Source: Sulfitobacter marinus
GTDB lineage: Bacteria > Pseudomonadota > Alphaproteobacteria > Rhodobacterales > Rhodobacteraceae
Length of the DNA stretch: 64,000 nt
Direction: 5' to 3'
Assembly (NCBI RefSeq): GCF_900116285.1
Contig: NZ_FPAJ01000004.1
Location: 62,001-126,000, forward strand
Shown here: positions 47,004 through 57,006 of the stretch, one piece after another
Position numbering within the stretch: the first letter of the stretch is position 1
Layout: every line of letters begins with the position of its first letter
Translations under genes and position numbers: made by a program
Notes under the pieces: generated by a model
Database searches by the model: none
The model's input: only the letters and a program-made list of their open reading frames with translations
What the model was told of the DNA's origin: nothing

Positions 47004-47426
47004 TTACGTGACGTGGCGTGCCCGCGCACCACGTTCAATCGCTGCGGCGTGAAGACGGTCCAGCTCTAGCTCGTAGCGGATTTCTTCGAGCAGGCGCAGT
47101 TCTGCCTCTTCCAGCTTGCCATCTGCAGCGGCCACATCACAGGCAAGGGCATAGGCCGTCTCGTTCAGGCGGTCTGGTAACGCCCCCTTGATCAGGCCAA
47201 AGAGCGCGTCCAACCCTTCTTCTTGCTCAAACAGGTCAAACACCATCTGGCTGACGGTGCTGATGCGATCAGTGTCGTATTCCGAAAAAATCGGCAGGAT
47301 GTTGACCGCAGTTTGAATTTTGATCAGCTCGGTGGTGCGAATGTCTTCGTCCGACGCGGAAACCGCGATCATCAGCGCCACAAGGCAATCTTGCGCGCTT
47401 AAGGTCAGGGAGGTGTCTTCGGTCAT
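47004..47426 (-). CDS. TerB-like (tellurite-resistance-type) protein
   Basis: A 140-residue all-helical cytosolic protein. Two EF-hand-like helical repeats contain acidic segments (SASDEDIRTTELIKI and AAADGKLEEAELRLLEEI), which match the TerB/DjlA N-terminal fold that binds metal ions. The family is widespread and often unrelated to tellurite. No ter operon genes are nearby, so the role is unknown. Confidence 0.8.
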   Translation of the reverse strand: MTEDTSLTLSAQDCLVALMIAVSASDEDIRTTELIKIQTAVNILPIFSEYDTDRISTVSQMVFDLFEQEEGLDALFGLIKGALPDRLNETAYALACDVAAADGKLEEAELRLLEEIRYELELDRLHAAAIERGARARHVT

Positions 47427-47544
47427 TGGGATATCCTGTATCGCCTGCTCATAATGCGCAGATTATTGACGGCCAGAGGGGGACGCAATAGGAACAGCCT
47501 GCTTGTGCACATAGGGTGACAGGCAAAATTGATGGATTTTATAG

Positions 47545-49125
47545 ATGTCGCAGATGCGTGAAGCAGCCTTAACTAGCAAAGCGTGGCCTTTTGAGGAAGC
47601 ACGCAGGGTGTTGAAACGCTATGCAAATAAGGCACCCGAGAAGGGGTATGTCTTGTTTGAGACCGGCTATGGCCCGTCCGGCTTGCCGCATATCGGGACC
47701 TTCGGCGAAGTTGCGCGCACCACGATGGTACGCCGCGCGTTCGAGCTGATCAGCGACATTCCGACGCGCCTTGTGTGCTTTTCGGACGATTTGGACGGCA
47801 TGCGCAAGGTGCCCGGCAACGTCCCCAACCCCGAGGCACTGGCCGAACATTTGCAGCGCCCGCTGACTTCTGTGCCGGACCCATTTGGGACGCATGACAG
47901 TTTTGGTGCCCATAACAACGCGATGCTGCGCCGGTTCTTGGATACGTTCGGCTTTGAGTACGAGTTCATCTCGGCCACCGAGTTTTACGGTTCGGGGCAA
48001 TTCGACGAGATACTTTTACGCGCCGCTGAAAAATACGATGAGATCATGGCCGTGATGCTGAAATCCTTGCGGGACGAGCGTCGTCAGACATATTCGATAT
48101 TCTTGCCAATTCACCCCGAAACCGGCCGTATTTTGTACGTGCCGATGAAAGAGGTGAATGCCAAAGAGGGTACCATCACTTTTGACGATGAAGACGGTAC
48201 AGAGATGACGCTGCCGTTGACGGGTGGCAATGTGAAGCTTCAATGGAAGCCGGATTTCGGCGCGCGTTGGGCGGCCTTGGGCGTCGATTTCGAGATGTAT
48301 GGCAAGGACCATTCCACCAACACGCCGATCTACGATTCGATCTGCCGAATTCTAGGGGCGCGCGCGCCCGAGCATTTCACCTATGAGTTATTCCTAGATC
48401 AGGACGGTCATAAGATTTCGAAATCATCTGGCAATGGCCTGACGATTGATGAATGGCTGACCTATGCCGGCGCGGAATCGCTGTCGTATTTCATGTATCT
48501 CAAACCCAAGACAGCAAAGCGGATGTATTTCGACGTCATTCCGAAAGCTGTGGATGAATATCACCAGCAGTTGCGCGCCTATGAAACGCAGGATGATAAG
48601 GCCAAGTTGAACAACCCTGTTTGGCACATCCACGGCGGTGACGTGCCCAAGTCCGATATGATCGTGCCCTATTCGATGTTGCTGAACCTTGCGTCGGTAT
48701 CCTCGGCCGAGGAAAAATCGCAATTATGGGGCTTTATTCAGCGCTATGCGCCTGATGCGACGCCCGAAGGTAATCCCGGTATGGACGCCGCTGCGGATCA
48801 TGCGGTGCGATATTACAATGATTTCGTAAAGCCGACCAAGGTATTCCGCGCGCCCAGCGATCTGGAATGCGAGGCATTGGAAGACCTGCGCGATCAGTTG
48901 AAATCATGGGATGGTGGGCTGGATGCCGAAGCGTTGCAAACGATGGTTTTTGCCGTTGGCAAAGAACGTTTCGATCCGCTGCGCAATTGGTTCACAGCCC
49001 TTTACGAGGTGCTCTTGGGTGCCAGCCAAGGGCCTCGTTTTGGCGGGTTCATCGCCCTATACGGCGTTGATGAAACCGTCGCGTTGATTGAGGATGCATT
49101 AGCAGGAAAGCTTGTTTCAGCGTAA
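47545..49125 (+). CDS. lysS: Lysine--tRNA ligase, class I
   Basis: Charges tRNA-Lys. The 526 residues are the archaeal-type class I enzyme, usual in alphaproteobacteria and unlike the class II form of most bacteria. The HIGH motif is [11 protein letters not shown], the KMSKS motif [13 protein letters not shown], and the chain ends with the alpha-helical anticodon-binding cage. The ribosome site is weak. Some databases use the name lysK. Confidence 0.95.
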   Translation: MSQMREAALTSKAWPFEEARRVLKRYANKAPEKGYVLFETGYGPSGLPHIGTFGEVARTTMVRRAFELISDIPTRLVCFSDDLDGMRKVPGNVPNPEALAEHLQRPLTSVPDPFGTHDSFGAHNNAMLRRFLDTFGFEYEFISATEFYGSGQFDEILLRAAEKYDEIMAVMLKSLRDERRQTYSIFLPIHPETGRILYVPMKEVNAKEGTITFDDEDGTEMTLPLTGGNVKLQWKPDFGARWAALGVDFEMYGKDHSTNTPIYDSICRILGARAPEHFTYELFLDQDGHKISKSSGNGLTIDEWLTYAGAESLSYFMYLKPKTAKRMYFDVIPKAVDEYHQQLRAYETQDDKAKLNNPVWHIHGGDVPKSDMIVPYSMLLNLASVSSAEEKSQLWGFIQRYAPDATPEGNPGMDAAADHAVRYYNDFVKPTKVFRAPSDLECEALEDLRDQLKSWDGGLDAEALQTMVFAVGKERFDPLRNWFTALYEVLLGASQGPRFGGFIALYGVDETVALIEDALAGKLVSA

Positions 49126-49193
49126 AGTCTTATCTGGCAGAGGTTGAAATTCACGTCTTAGTTCAGCCGCTTACGATCCCAGGAATAATACGT

Positions 49194-49236
49194 CGCTTGC
49201 TGCCTTTTATGGTGTCGCAAGCGGCGCATTTTTTGT
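49194..49236 (+). terminator. Probable terminator after lysS
   Basis: CGCTTGC (49194-49200) pairs with GCAAGCG (49217-49223), followed by GCGCATTTTTTGTTTT. Confidence 0.65.
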
Positions 49237-49264
49237 TTTCAGCGTTCGGTCGCCTCAGCACCGG

Positions 49265-49279
49265 TTAACGAACCGTAAC
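49265..49279. promoter_or_regulatory. CtrA-box-like site upstream of beta-helix gene
   Basis: TTAACGAACCGTAAC keeps one TTAA half and a near TTAAC second half at the CtrA spacing, 89 bases before the start of the 762-residue beta-helix gene. Confidence 0.4.
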
Positions 49280-49367
49280 TATCCAACTGCGCATGCCGGC
49301 ATATCGCCGGGGTTACGCAACAGAGGGGCCGCTGTGCATATGCCGCGGTGCCCGAAAGGGGATAGCG

Positions 49368-51656
49368 ATGAACAAGGCGATTACGGACGGACTTGTCCTG
49401 ACACCAGCAATCTTTGCAAACGGATTGGATGTGTATTCACGCGGGGATGGCACGGTAGGTTCGGATACCTATGCCACTGCGATCAACGCGGCGTTCATCC
49501 CCGCCGATCAGGATTTTGGGGGCGCGCTAGAGCTGATAAAGACGCAAAGCACTCAGAAGCTGCGCTATATGGGGCAAACACCGTTGTTACCGGGGTGCTA
49601 TCTGCGCATTACGGCCAAGGTCAAAGCGATCAGTGGCAACCTACCCTCCGTGCGGATCGCGGGGTACCCCGCGCTTGGCAATGGCAGCCGCGTGGGCGGA
49701 TTGACGGAAGTCGGATCATCTGTGCAGCTTTCCAGCTATGGTGAGGTTGTTGAGGTCAGCGCAATTGTCGGATCTGGCCAGCGCAATGGCGTGGACATGC
49801 CGTGGGGGACCGAACCGGTTTACGGGCATTTCGGCCTTGATCTAACAGGTCAGAATGGCGGTGTGGTGCGCATCGATGATCTTCAAATCGAAGATATTAC
49901 AAGTGCGTTCGTGGTTAATATGATGGCGCAAGTTGATGTGCGTGATTTTGGTGCTGTTGGTGACGGCGTTACCGATGATACTGCTGCCTTTAATGCGGCA
50001 AATGCGGCGTCGGACGGTCGGCAGGTGTTGATCTCAAAGGGGACGTATTTGCTGAACGGGGATGTCACTTTTGACGCCGAAACCCGGTTCGAGGGCAAAG
50101 TTACCATGCCCGCAAATGCGATTTTACAGCTGCGCCGCAATTTCGATTTGCCAAACTATATTGACGCTTTCGAGAATGAGGAAATTGCCTTTCGTAAGGC
50201 CTATCAGGCGCTCTTGAACAATGCCGATCATGAATCTTTGGATATGGGTGGTCGCAAGGTTTATGTGACCGGTCCGATTGATATGCAGGCGGCCACACCC
50301 GAACGGACAAGCTATGCCACACGCCGGGTTATTCGCAATGGTCAGCTAGAGGCGGCCAGCGGAGGTGACTGGGATACGGTCACTGTGACCTCGAACGCGA
50401 CATACTCGCCGTCACAAGCGCGTAAACTGACCAATGTCACCAATATTGCGAATGTGCCGGTCGGTGCGCTGGTATCGGGGGCCGGTGTCGGGCGTGAAAT
50501 CTATGTGCGGTCAAAAAACGTGGCCAGCAAAGAGATCACCCTGAACTCGCCACTTTATGATGCTGCCGGCACGCAGAACTACAGCTTTTCGCGGTTCCAA
50601 TACATGCTGGATTTCAGCAACTACGGATCGCTGAGCAAATTTGTGCTGTCTGACATCGAAATCCAGTGCAACAACGTGGCAAGCGGCGTGAACCTTGCGC
50701 CCTCGGGGATCACATTCCATATGCGCGATTGTTTTGTTTCGCGTCCGAAAGATCGAGGTGTCACATCAATTGGCGGCGGTTGTCAGGGTATGTTTATCGA
50801 CCGGTGTCAGTTCTTGTCATCAGAAGACAGTTTGAACGTTGCAGACCGCACCACCATCGCGCTCAACTGTAACGCTAACGATGTGAAAATTCGCGATAAC
50901 CGGGCCACGCGGTTCAGGCATTTTGCGCTGGTGGCAGGACAGAATAACATCATCACCGGCAATCACTTTTTCCAAGGGGATACGGTAACCAATGGTATCC
51001 GTTCTGCGGGGTTGATCCTTGCCGCACAACACACGGCGTCAGTGGTTCAGGGCAACTATATCGACAACTGTTTTATTGAATGGACGAATGAGCAAGATCC
51101 GGCACCGGATTACAGCAACGAGTATTCATTTAGTTCGTTGGGGATCACCGGGAATATTTTCCTGTCGGGCGAGGTCGCGCCGTGGTTTAGCTATATCGTG
51201 ATCAAGCCGCACGGATCGGGGCATGTGATCAACGGTCTAACGATTAACGATAACCGGTTCCGCAGTCTTAATGGCTGGATCGAACGGGTCGAACGGATCG
51301 ATACCAGCTTTGCCGACATGGATTTTTCACGCATGCGTAATATTGAAATGTCCGGCAATTCGTTTCACGGCGTGAGCTATCCCGTGGCAAACCCCGTGCT
51401 CGTCGAGCATACGCAATCCAGCAGATCGCAGAACTGGACGGTAGATATTTCCCAACGCTTCCCCTTTGGGGGGTGGGCGATTGCTGTGGATAGCATCACG
51501 ATGGACGGGCCAATACGGAATGCATCAAATGCGGCGCAGTTCACGACACCTTATGTGCTGACCGACCAAGGCCCGAACCGCGATTTGCTGAACCTTGTTT
51601 GGAACACCAGCGTCAAGGGCTCCATCTTCTTGCAGGCACGCATGGACAAACGTTAA
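49368..51656 (+). CDS. GH28-related parallel beta-helix protein (possible GTA head spike)
   Basis: A 762-residue protein starting MNKAITDGLVLTPAIFANGL after AAAGGGGATAGCG. There is no signal peptide. Residues 1-185 look like a beta-rich, possibly virion- or surface-attachment domain. From about 188 the pectate-lyase-3/GH28 opening VRDFGAVGDGVTDDTAAF starts a long parallel beta-helix with repeated short strands (NNIITGNHFF, SLGITGNIFL, GLTINDNRF). Lack of a secretion signal plus a helix of this kind suits a phage-type tailspike or a gene transfer agent head spike better than a secreted pectinase. That assignment is inference; the GH28-like fold is clear. Confidence 0.75.
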   Translation: MNKAITDGLVLTPAIFANGLDVYSRGDGTVGSDTYATAINAAFIPADQDFGGALELIKTQSTQKLRYMGQTPLLPGCYLRITAKVKAISGNLPSVRIAGYPALGNGSRVGGLTEVGSSVQLSSYGEVVEVSAIVGSGQRNGVDMPWGTEPVYGHFGLDLTGQNGGVVRIDDLQIEDITSAFVVNMMAQVDVRDFGAVGDGVTDDTAAFNAANAASDGRQVLISKGTYLLNGDVTFDAETRFEGKVTMPANAILQLRRNFDLPNYIDAFENEEIAFRKAYQALLNNADHESLDMGGRKVYVTGPIDMQAATPERTSYATRRVIRNGQLEAASGGDWDTVTVTSNATYSPSQARKLTNVTNIANVPVGALVSGAGVGREIYVRSKNVASKEITLNSPLYDAAGTQNYSFSRFQYMLDFSNYGSLSKFVLSDIEIQCNNVASGVNLAPSGITFHMRDCFVSRPKDRGVTSIGGGCQGMFIDRCQFLSSEDSLNVADRTTIALNCNANDVKIRDNRATRFRHFALVAGQNNIITGNHFFQGDTVTNGIRSAGLILAAQHTASVVQGNYIDNCFIEWTNEQDPAPDYSNEYSFSSLGITGNIFLSGEVAPWFSYIVIKPHGSGHVINGLTINDNRFRSLNGWIERVERIDTSFADMDFSRMRNIEMSGNSFHGVSYPVANPVLVEHTQSSRSQNWTVDISQRFPFGGWAIAVDSITMDGPIRNASNAAQFTTPYVLTDQGPNRDLLNLVWNTSVKGSIFLQARMDKR

Positions 51657-51666
51657 CGCGGCGGGG

Positions 51667-51691
51667 CCTTTCGCAGTAATATCGCGAAGGG
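51667..51691. terminator. Hairpin between convergent genes
   Basis: CCTTTCGC (51667-51674) pairs with GCGAAGGG (51684-51691, one G-U pair) in the 37-base gap between the beta-helix gene and the convergent outer-membrane gene. No U-tract follows on either strand. Confidence 0.5.
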
Positions 51692-51693
51692 TC

Positions 51694-52395
51694 CTAAAGA
51701 TCTCTCCAGAATGAAATTTTGAAAGCCGAATTATCAGAGTTACCAAGTTGGGTTTCTACGCCAAGTTGCAGCCTGTTCTCTGGTCTGTTTTTGAGCGGTT
51801 TGAACACCAGCGAAGGCGCGATAGACGTTGCACGGGTATCAGGTGCTGCTGCGTGAAAAACCTGTACCATCCCAGCTATTCGATCATTGAAGTTCAGGCC
51901 AATGGTGCTGTCGATTTTCACAATCTGCTCCGCATAAATTTTATAAGCGTGATCCTCGTAGTAATAGTAAGTATCGATGAAAAGCGATGCATCAACCGTC
52001 ATCCATCCGCTTAATCGCCCAAGCTGATACCCACGCCCCCACGAAATCCCGGCCCGGAAATTGGGACGTACGATGTCACCGGACCACGCGGCCCCTATAC
52101 CCAGTTCATAGGCCCAAACACTTGGCCGGTCGCGCCTGCCGATAGGACGACGCAGAAATATCATTGCAGTCCCTGACTGAACCCCGTTTGCAAATGCATA
52201 AAAATTGGATTCGGCACCCAGCGTCAGGCGGTCACTTACGCCATACTCAAGGTATGTGCTCTCTGAGAAATCCTGTAAAAGCGTGGCGCTGAGTGTCGTC
52301 GATGAATATCCGCTGCCCTTTTCGCGCATCCACGCGCCAGCATTTGCGGGTGAGGTGCTGAGAAAAACTAACACAATCGCTAAGATACAAAGCAT
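51694..52395 (-). CDS. Secreted beta-barrel-like protein, hypothetical
   Basis: A 233-residue protein with a signal peptide cleaved probably after ANA (residue 19). The mature part is made of alternating amphipathic strands (YGVSDRLTLGAESNFYAF, NFRAGISWGRGYQLG) and ends in F-x-x-L (ISFWRDL), features of an outer-membrane barrel. I recognise no named family. It converges on the beta-helix gene. Confidence 0.7.
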   Translation of the reverse strand: MLCILAIVLVFLSTSPANAGAWMREKGSGYSSTTLSATLLQDFSESTYLEYGVSDRLTLGAESNFYAFANGVQSGTAMIFLRRPIGRRDRPSVWAYELGIGAAWSGDIVRPNFRAGISWGRGYQLGRLSGWMTVDASLFIDTYYYYEDHAYKIYAEQIVKIDSTIGLNFNDRIAGMVQVFHAAAPDTRATSIAPSLVFKPLKNRPENRLQLGVETQLGNSDNSAFKISFWRDL

Positions 52396-52473
52396 GTCTG
52401 AAGCACCGCCCTTTCGGGGAAAACATGCTCAATTGTGCTTAACAAATTGCTTACGGTTTTAAATGGATTGTCC

Positions 52474-52508
52474 AAAAGAAAAGGGCCTGCAGAATGAACT
52501 GCAGACCC
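52474..52508 (-). terminator. Rho-independent terminator of the small membrane protein gene
   Basis: Minus-strand arms GGGTCTGCAG/CTGCAGGCCC (52499-52508 with 52483-52492) enclose a six-base loop and are followed by TTTTCTTTT. Confidence 0.88.
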
Positions 52509-52529
52509 TATTCGTCACGTCACGTAGAA

Positions 52530-52715
52530 TTAGACGTTGATCGTGCCACCGCGTGGGCCGGCAAGCAGCCATACGATAAAGCCAACCACTGGGAATACCA
52601 GAATGCCGACGATCCAGAGGATTTTTGCCAGCGTTGACGCACCGGAGCCGATGACTTTGACGATCGCATAAATGTCAGCGATCAAGATGATGAGGCCTAG
52701 AATGCCATATTCCAT
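52530..52715 (-). CDS. Small two-span membrane protein (PLDc_N-like)
   Basis: A 61-residue protein with two hydrophobic helices (MEYGILGLIILIADIYAIV and LAKILWIVGILVFPVVGFIVW) and a GPRGG tail. The W-x-x-x-x-x-F-P-x-x-G-x-x-x-W pattern matches the phospholipase D N-terminal-like small membrane proteins. The start at 52715 has an ideal AAGGAGAACAGCA site; a longer frame to 52757 lacks one. Monocistronic with its own terminator, so probably well expressed. Confidence 0.85.
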   Translation of the reverse strand: MEYGILGLIILIADIYAIVKVIGSGASTLAKILWIVGILVFPVVGFIVWLLAGPRGGTINV

Positions 52716-52876
52716 TGCTGTTCTCCTTGTGAGTTGCTCTGGGTAGTCAACTGCCAAAAGGATGAATTCGTTCCAATTCTCACAAAAAGAACTTCAATTT
52801 TTAGCGAGCAGACGCGCCCGCTCGCCAAAATCAGGGGCAGATATAACGCCGCCCGGTGCGATACGGCCTTAACGTA

Positions 52877-55093
52877 TTAACGTTTTTTGCCGCCATATCT
52901 GGATTTGCCGCCGCGCATACCGCCCCGTCCGCCGGTTGATCGCCCCGACGCTTTTTGTGCATCGTCAACGGCCTTATCCACCGCATATTGCCGCGCCATC
53001 GGGTCGTCTGCAATCGCTAGATCGACAGCCTCAAGCCGTTTCACCTCGTCACGTAAACGCGCAGCTTCTTCGAACTCCAGATTTTCGGCGGCCTTGCGCA
53101 TATCGGTGCGCAGCCCATCCAGAACGGTCTGCAAGTTGCCACCAGCCAAGGGGTTGTCGATCTTGGCGGTTACGCGGCTCATGTCCACATCGCCCTTGTA
53201 GAGGCCGGCCAAAATGTCTTCGACGTTCTTTTTGACCGTGGTGGGGGTGATGCCGTGTTCTTCGTTATAGGCGACCTGTTTAGCGCGGCGCCGGTCTGTT
53301 TCGCCGATTGCGCGCCCCATCGAACCGGTGATGCGATCGGCATACATGATCACGCGCCCATCGGCATTGCGCGCCGCGCGGCCGATGGTCTGGATCAATG
53401 ACGTCTCAGAGCGCAAGAAACCCTCTTTGTCGGCGTCCAGAATGGCGACCAGCCCACATTCGGGAATGTCCAAGCCCTCGCGCAGAAGATTGATGCCGAT
53501 TAGCACGTCAAATGCGCCCAAACGCAGATCGCGCAGGATCTCGATACGTTCAATCGTGTCGATATCGCTGTGCATATAGCGCACGCGAATGCCCTGCTCG
53601 TGCATGTACTCGGTCAAATCCTCGGCCATGCGTTTGGTCAGAACCGTGCAAAGCGTCCGGAACCCGTCAGCCGCGACCTTGCGCACCTCGTCCAACAGAT
53701 CATCGACCTGCATTTCAACGGGGCGAATTTCGATCTTGGGGTCAATCAGGCCGGTGGGACGAATGATTTGTTCGGTAAATACACCACCGGTTTGTTCAAT
53801 TTCCCACGCGGCGGGGGTGGCGGATACGAACACCGATTGCGGACGCATGGCATCCCATTCCTCGAACTTGAGGGGGCGGTTATCCATGCAAGACGGCAGG
53901 CGGAACCCGTGCTCAGCCAGCGTGAATTTGCGCCGATAGTCGCCTTTGTACATCCCGCCGATCTGCGGCACCGAAACGTGGCTTTCGTCTGCAAATACAA
54001 TCGCATTATCGGGGATGAATTCGAACAATGTGGGGGGCGGTTCGCCCGGTGCCCGGCCCGTCAGATAGCGCGAATAGTTTTCGATACCGTTACAGACGCC
54101 CGTGGCTTCCAACATCTCGATGTCGAAATTACACCGCTGCTCAAGCCGCTGCGCCTCAAGCAATTTACCTTCGGCTACAAGCTGATCCAGCCGCATCCGC
54201 AGCTCTTTCTTGATGCCGATGATGGCCTGATTCATCGTGGGCTTCGGCGTCACATAGTGGCTGTTGGCGTAGACGCGAATTTGGTCGAAACTGCCAGTCT
54301 TTTCCCCCGTCAGCGGGTCGAATTCGGTGATGCTTTCCAACTCCTCGCCAAAGAAGGACAGCCGCCAAGCGCGGTCCTCAAGGTGAGCCGGAAAAATCTC
54401 GAGCGAATCGCCGCGCACCCGGAATGTACCGCGCTGGAACGCGGCATCATTGCGTTTGTAGGCTTGGGCGATCAAATCGGCGATGACCTTGCGCTGGTCA
54501 TAGGATGCGCCGACCTTAATATCTTGGGTCATCGCACCGTATGTTTCGACAGACCCGATACCATAGATACACGACACCGACGCGATGATGATCACGTCAT
54601 CGCGCTCAAGCAGTGACCGCGTGGCCGAGTGGCGCATCCGGTCGATCTGTTCGTTGATTTGCGATTCTTTTTCGATGAACGTGTCAGACCGCGCCACATA
54701 GGCCTCGGGCTGGTAGTAGTCATAGTAGCTGACGAAGTATTCGACGGCGTTGTCGGGAAAGAATCCTTTGAATTCGCCGTATAGCTGCGCGGCCAATGTC
54801 TTGTTGGGGGCCAGAATAATGGCCGGGCGCTGCGTTTCTTCGATGACTTTGGCCATCGTGAAAGTCTTGCCTGTACCGGTTGCCCCCAGCAGCACCTGAT
54901 CGCGCTCGCCTGCTAGTACGCCTTCGGACAATTCCTTGATCGCCGTAGGCTGATCGCCTGCGGGGTCAAATTCCGTTGCCAATACAAACTTTTTGCCGCC
55001 TTCAAGCTTGAGGCGGTCACGCACATCGGGTGCGGGGTTTGATAACATCGGTAGCTTGCGTTCTGGCAAGCTGTCAGAGTGGGCGTAGGCCAT
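52877..55093 (-). CDS. uvrB: Excinuclease ABC subunit B
   Basis: Damage-recognition helicase of nucleotide excision repair. The 738 residues start [16 protein letters not shown]. Walker A is GATGTGKTF, the beta-hairpin region follows in [18 protein letters not shown], helicase motifs include DESHVSVPQ and QTIGRAARN, and the UvrC-binding UVR domain is at about 660-700 ([19 protein letters not shown]). The tail is Gly/Arg-rich. The frame opening at 55162 adds non-conserved residues. Confidence 0.96.
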   Translation of the reverse strand: MAYAHSDSLPERKLPMLSNPAPDVRDRLKLEGGKKFVLATEFDPAGDQPTAIKELSEGVLAGERDQVLLGATGTGKTFTMAKVIEETQRPAIILAPNKTLAAQLYGEFKGFFPDNAVEYFVSYYDYYQPEAYVARSDTFIEKESQINEQIDRMRHSATRSLLERDDVIIIASVSCIYGIGSVETYGAMTQDIKVGASYDQRKVIADLIAQAYKRNDAAFQRGTFRVRGDSLEIFPAHLEDRAWRLSFFGEELESITEFDPLTGEKTGSFDQIRVYANSHYVTPKPTMNQAIIGIKKELRMRLDQLVAEGKLLEAQRLEQRCNFDIEMLEATGVCNGIENYSRYLTGRAPGEPPPTLFEFIPDNAIVFADESHVSVPQIGGMYKGDYRRKFTLAEHGFRLPSCMDNRPLKFEEWDAMRPQSVFVSATPAAWEIEQTGGVFTEQIIRPTGLIDPKIEIRPVEMQVDDLLDEVRKVAADGFRTLCTVLTKRMAEDLTEYMHEQGIRVRYMHSDIDTIERIEILRDLRLGAFDVLIGINLLREGLDIPECGLVAILDADKEGFLRSETSLIQTIGRAARNADGRVIMYADRITGSMGRAIGETDRRRAKQVAYNEEHGITPTTVKKNVEDILAGLYKGDVDMSRVTAKIDNPLAGGNLQTVLDGLRTDMRKAAENLEFEEAARLRDEVKRLEAVDLAIADDPMARQYAVDKAVDDAQKASGRSTGGRGGMRGGKSRYGGKKR

Positions 55094-55180
55094 AAGTACA
55101 GTCCTTTGGGGGTCGCCCCCTAAGGTGTCATGTTTTCGCGCAGGTTCAAGAGGCAGCCGCACGAAGCGGTCAGAAACCTC

Positions 55181-55465
55181 TTATTTTGTGAGGCGTTTGC
55201 GGTTGGCGCGAACCTTTTTGCTTACGGGTGCCATGGCAGCCGTCATGATCTGATCGGGGCGGCCCCCCGCCATCGCGGCCTTGGTCGCGGATTTATACGC
55301 TTGGGCCATTGCGGGGCCTTTTTCTTTGACCATCCGTGAATTTTCGCCGCTGGCATGAGGCATTAACCCTGCCATCCCCAGAATGCGCAGGGTCATCACG
55401 GTCTGCGTATCAACCCAAAGCGATGCAAATTGAGCATTAAGGGCAAATAAGTTCAGGGGGTTCAT
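55181..55465 (-). CDS. Small conserved Rhodobacteraceae-type protein ('antifreeze protein' in some annotations)
   Basis: A 94-residue protein from MNPLNLFALNAQFASLW with GGAG seven bases upstream. It is helical, with the segment MTLRILGMAGLMPHASGENSRM followed by KGPAMAQAYKSATKAAMAGG and a very basic tail (SKKVRANRKRLTK). Similar small proteins of this group are sometimes labelled antifreeze protein, apparently from Ala-rich composition; I do not trust that function. The layout resembles phasin-like or helical adaptor proteins, which is only a guess. Confidence 0.65.
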   Translation of the reverse strand: MNPLNLFALNAQFASLWVDTQTVMTLRILGMAGLMPHASGENSRMVKEKGPAMAQAYKSATKAAMAGGRPDQIMTAAMAPVSKKVRANRKRLTK

Positions 55466-55603
55466 GCAGGTGCTCCGATGCGCTGGTGCTAAAGTATGCT
55501 GCAACGCAGCATTTGCAAGGTGTTTTATTTACAAATGCCAGTGATAACTTGATACCTAGGACTAAATGTCCGATACGTACGCCACCAAAGCGGAGAATTA
55601 CCC

Positions 55604-55915
55604 ATGCGCGCTCGCATCTACCAACCAGCACGAACAGCAATGTCATCTGGCACAGCCAAAACGCACGTTTGGCTGCTTGAGTTTGATCAGGAAAATGCGC
55701 GCGAGATTGATCCGTTGATGGGGTGGACATCGTCCCATGACACGCAAACGCAGGTGAAACTGCGGTTTGATACCAAAGAAGAAGCCGTTGAATATGCGCG
55801 TGATCACGGTATCGACGCTGTCGTGCAAGAGCCGCACAAACGTCGCTCAAACATTCGCCCCGGTGGTTATGGCGAGAATTTTGCCACAGCCCGCCGCGGA
55901 GCCTGGACCCACTAA
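55604..55915 (+). CDS. NDUFS4-like NADH:ubiquinone oxidoreductase accessory subunit
   Basis: A 103-residue homologue of the 18-kDa accessory subunit of respiratory complex I, found in mitochondria and alphaproteobacteria. The key segments are [44 protein letters not shown] and the C-terminal [18 protein letters not shown], all typical of ETC complex I subunit proteins. It is encoded far from the main nuo operon, as is common. GGAG precedes the ATG; a terminator follows. Confidence 0.92.
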   Translation: MRARIYQPARTAMSSGTAKTHVWLLEFDQENAREIDPLMGWTSSHDTQTQVKLRFDTKEEAVEYARDHGIDAVVQEPHKRRSNIRPGGYGENFATARRGAWTH

Positions 55916-55950
55916 CTTCTGCTCCTATATTTACAAATGAACCATGCCTC

Positions 55951-55985
55951 AGACGCTTCCCATCGGGTGGCGTCTTGCTTTTTTC
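55951..55985 (+). terminator. Rho-independent terminator
   Basis: AGACGC (55951-55956) pairs with GCGTCT (55970-55975), with an inner CCC/GGG pairing, followed by TGCTTTTTT, 35 bases after the NDUFS4-like stop. Confidence 0.82.
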
Positions 55986-56020
55986 AGCCGCTGTTTAGCG
56001 TATTACTTTAAAGGCCGCCC

Positions 56021-56938
56021 ATGACCATTACCCATCTTGTTACGCATTCCGGCGGTTTTCATGCTGATGAATTGCTGTCCTCCGTCATTCTGACGCGTCT
56101 GTTTCCGAAGGCTGAATTGGTGCGCAGCCGTGATGCGGCGTGGACCACAGCCGCGCCGGATAAGATCATCTATGACGTTGGTCGCGAATATGATGCTGAT
56201 GCGCAAATATTCGATCACCACCAACGCCCCAATCCCCTGCGCGAAGATGGCCAGCCCTATAGTTCATTCGGGCTGATCTGGGCACATTACGGGCGCGATT
56301 ATCTGCGCGACTTTGGTGTGCCTGACGCTGATATCGAAGATATCCATAGCAGTTTTGACAACGGGTTTGTTCTGCCGATTGATCTGGTGGACAACGGTGA
56401 TCTGGCCCCTGTAACTGCTGGGCAGCTTGCCGGTCTGACCTTGCCCGCGCTTTTGGGTACGCTCAAACCCGTCTTTGACGACCGCAGCCCGGATGCCGAT
56501 GATCACGCTTTTGCTGCCGCCCTGCCCATCGCCCGCGCCTTTATCGAAGGGTCGATTGCAGGCAAAGCAGCCAAGCGCCGTGCCGAGGCCGTTGTGCTGG
56601 ACGCGATTGCGCAAGCAGGTCAATCGCGCGTGTTGGAACTGCCCATGGGTATGCCATTCCGCAAAGCGATTGAGACAGCCGGGGCCGATCATTTGCTCTT
56701 TGTCGTCCACCCCAGAGAAAGCGATTGGGCGATCACCGGCATTCGCCTGAGCGGCGACGGGTTCGAGCAGCGCGCCGATTTGCCCGCCGCATGGGCCGGT
56801 CTGACGGATGATGCGCTAGAGGCCGCTTGCGGCGTCAAAGGTGCGAAGTTCTGCCACAATGGTCTGTTCATCGCCGTTGCATCCACACGCGAAGCCGCAC
56901 TTGAGATGGCTGATCTGGCGGTCCTGAACGCGATGTAA
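56021..56938 (+). CDS. MYG1 family protein (DHH-like metal-dependent exonuclease family)
   Basis: A 305-residue homologue of eukaryotic MYG1/UPF0160. Metal-site candidates are THSGGFHADELLSSVIL at the N-terminus, the Asp of IIYDVGREYD and FDHHQRPNPL, in the order typical of DHH phosphoesterases; the C-terminal half contains FVVHPRESDWAITG-like sequence (here LFVVHPRESDW). Eukaryotic MYG1 is an RNA exonuclease; the bacterial role is uncharacterised. It lies upstream of selA but is separated by 68 bases and has its own ribosome site. Confidence 0.88.
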   Translation: MTITHLVTHSGGFHADELLSSVILTRLFPKAELVRSRDAAWTTAAPDKIIYDVGREYDADAQIFDHHQRPNPLREDGQPYSSFGLIWAHYGRDYLRDFGVPDADIEDIHSSFDNGFVLPIDLVDNGDLAPVTAGQLAGLTLPALLGTLKPVFDDRSPDADDHAFAAALPIARAFIEGSIAGKAAKRRAEAVVLDAIAQAGQSRVLELPMGMPFRKAIETAGADHLLFVVHPRESDWAITGIRLSGDGFEQRADLPAAWAGLTDDALEAACGVKGAKFCHNGLFIAVASTREAALEMADLAVLNAM

Positions 56939-57006
56939 CTTTTGATCTGCCTTGCCCTTACCCGCCACCGGGATAGACTGAGCGGCATCAAAGGGCGGGG
57001 GCTTGC

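Noticed and set aside
52804-52825. Hairpin GCGAGC/GCTCGC as terminator of uvrB
   Set aside because: The stem is only six pairs and there is no U-tract on the uvrB strand.
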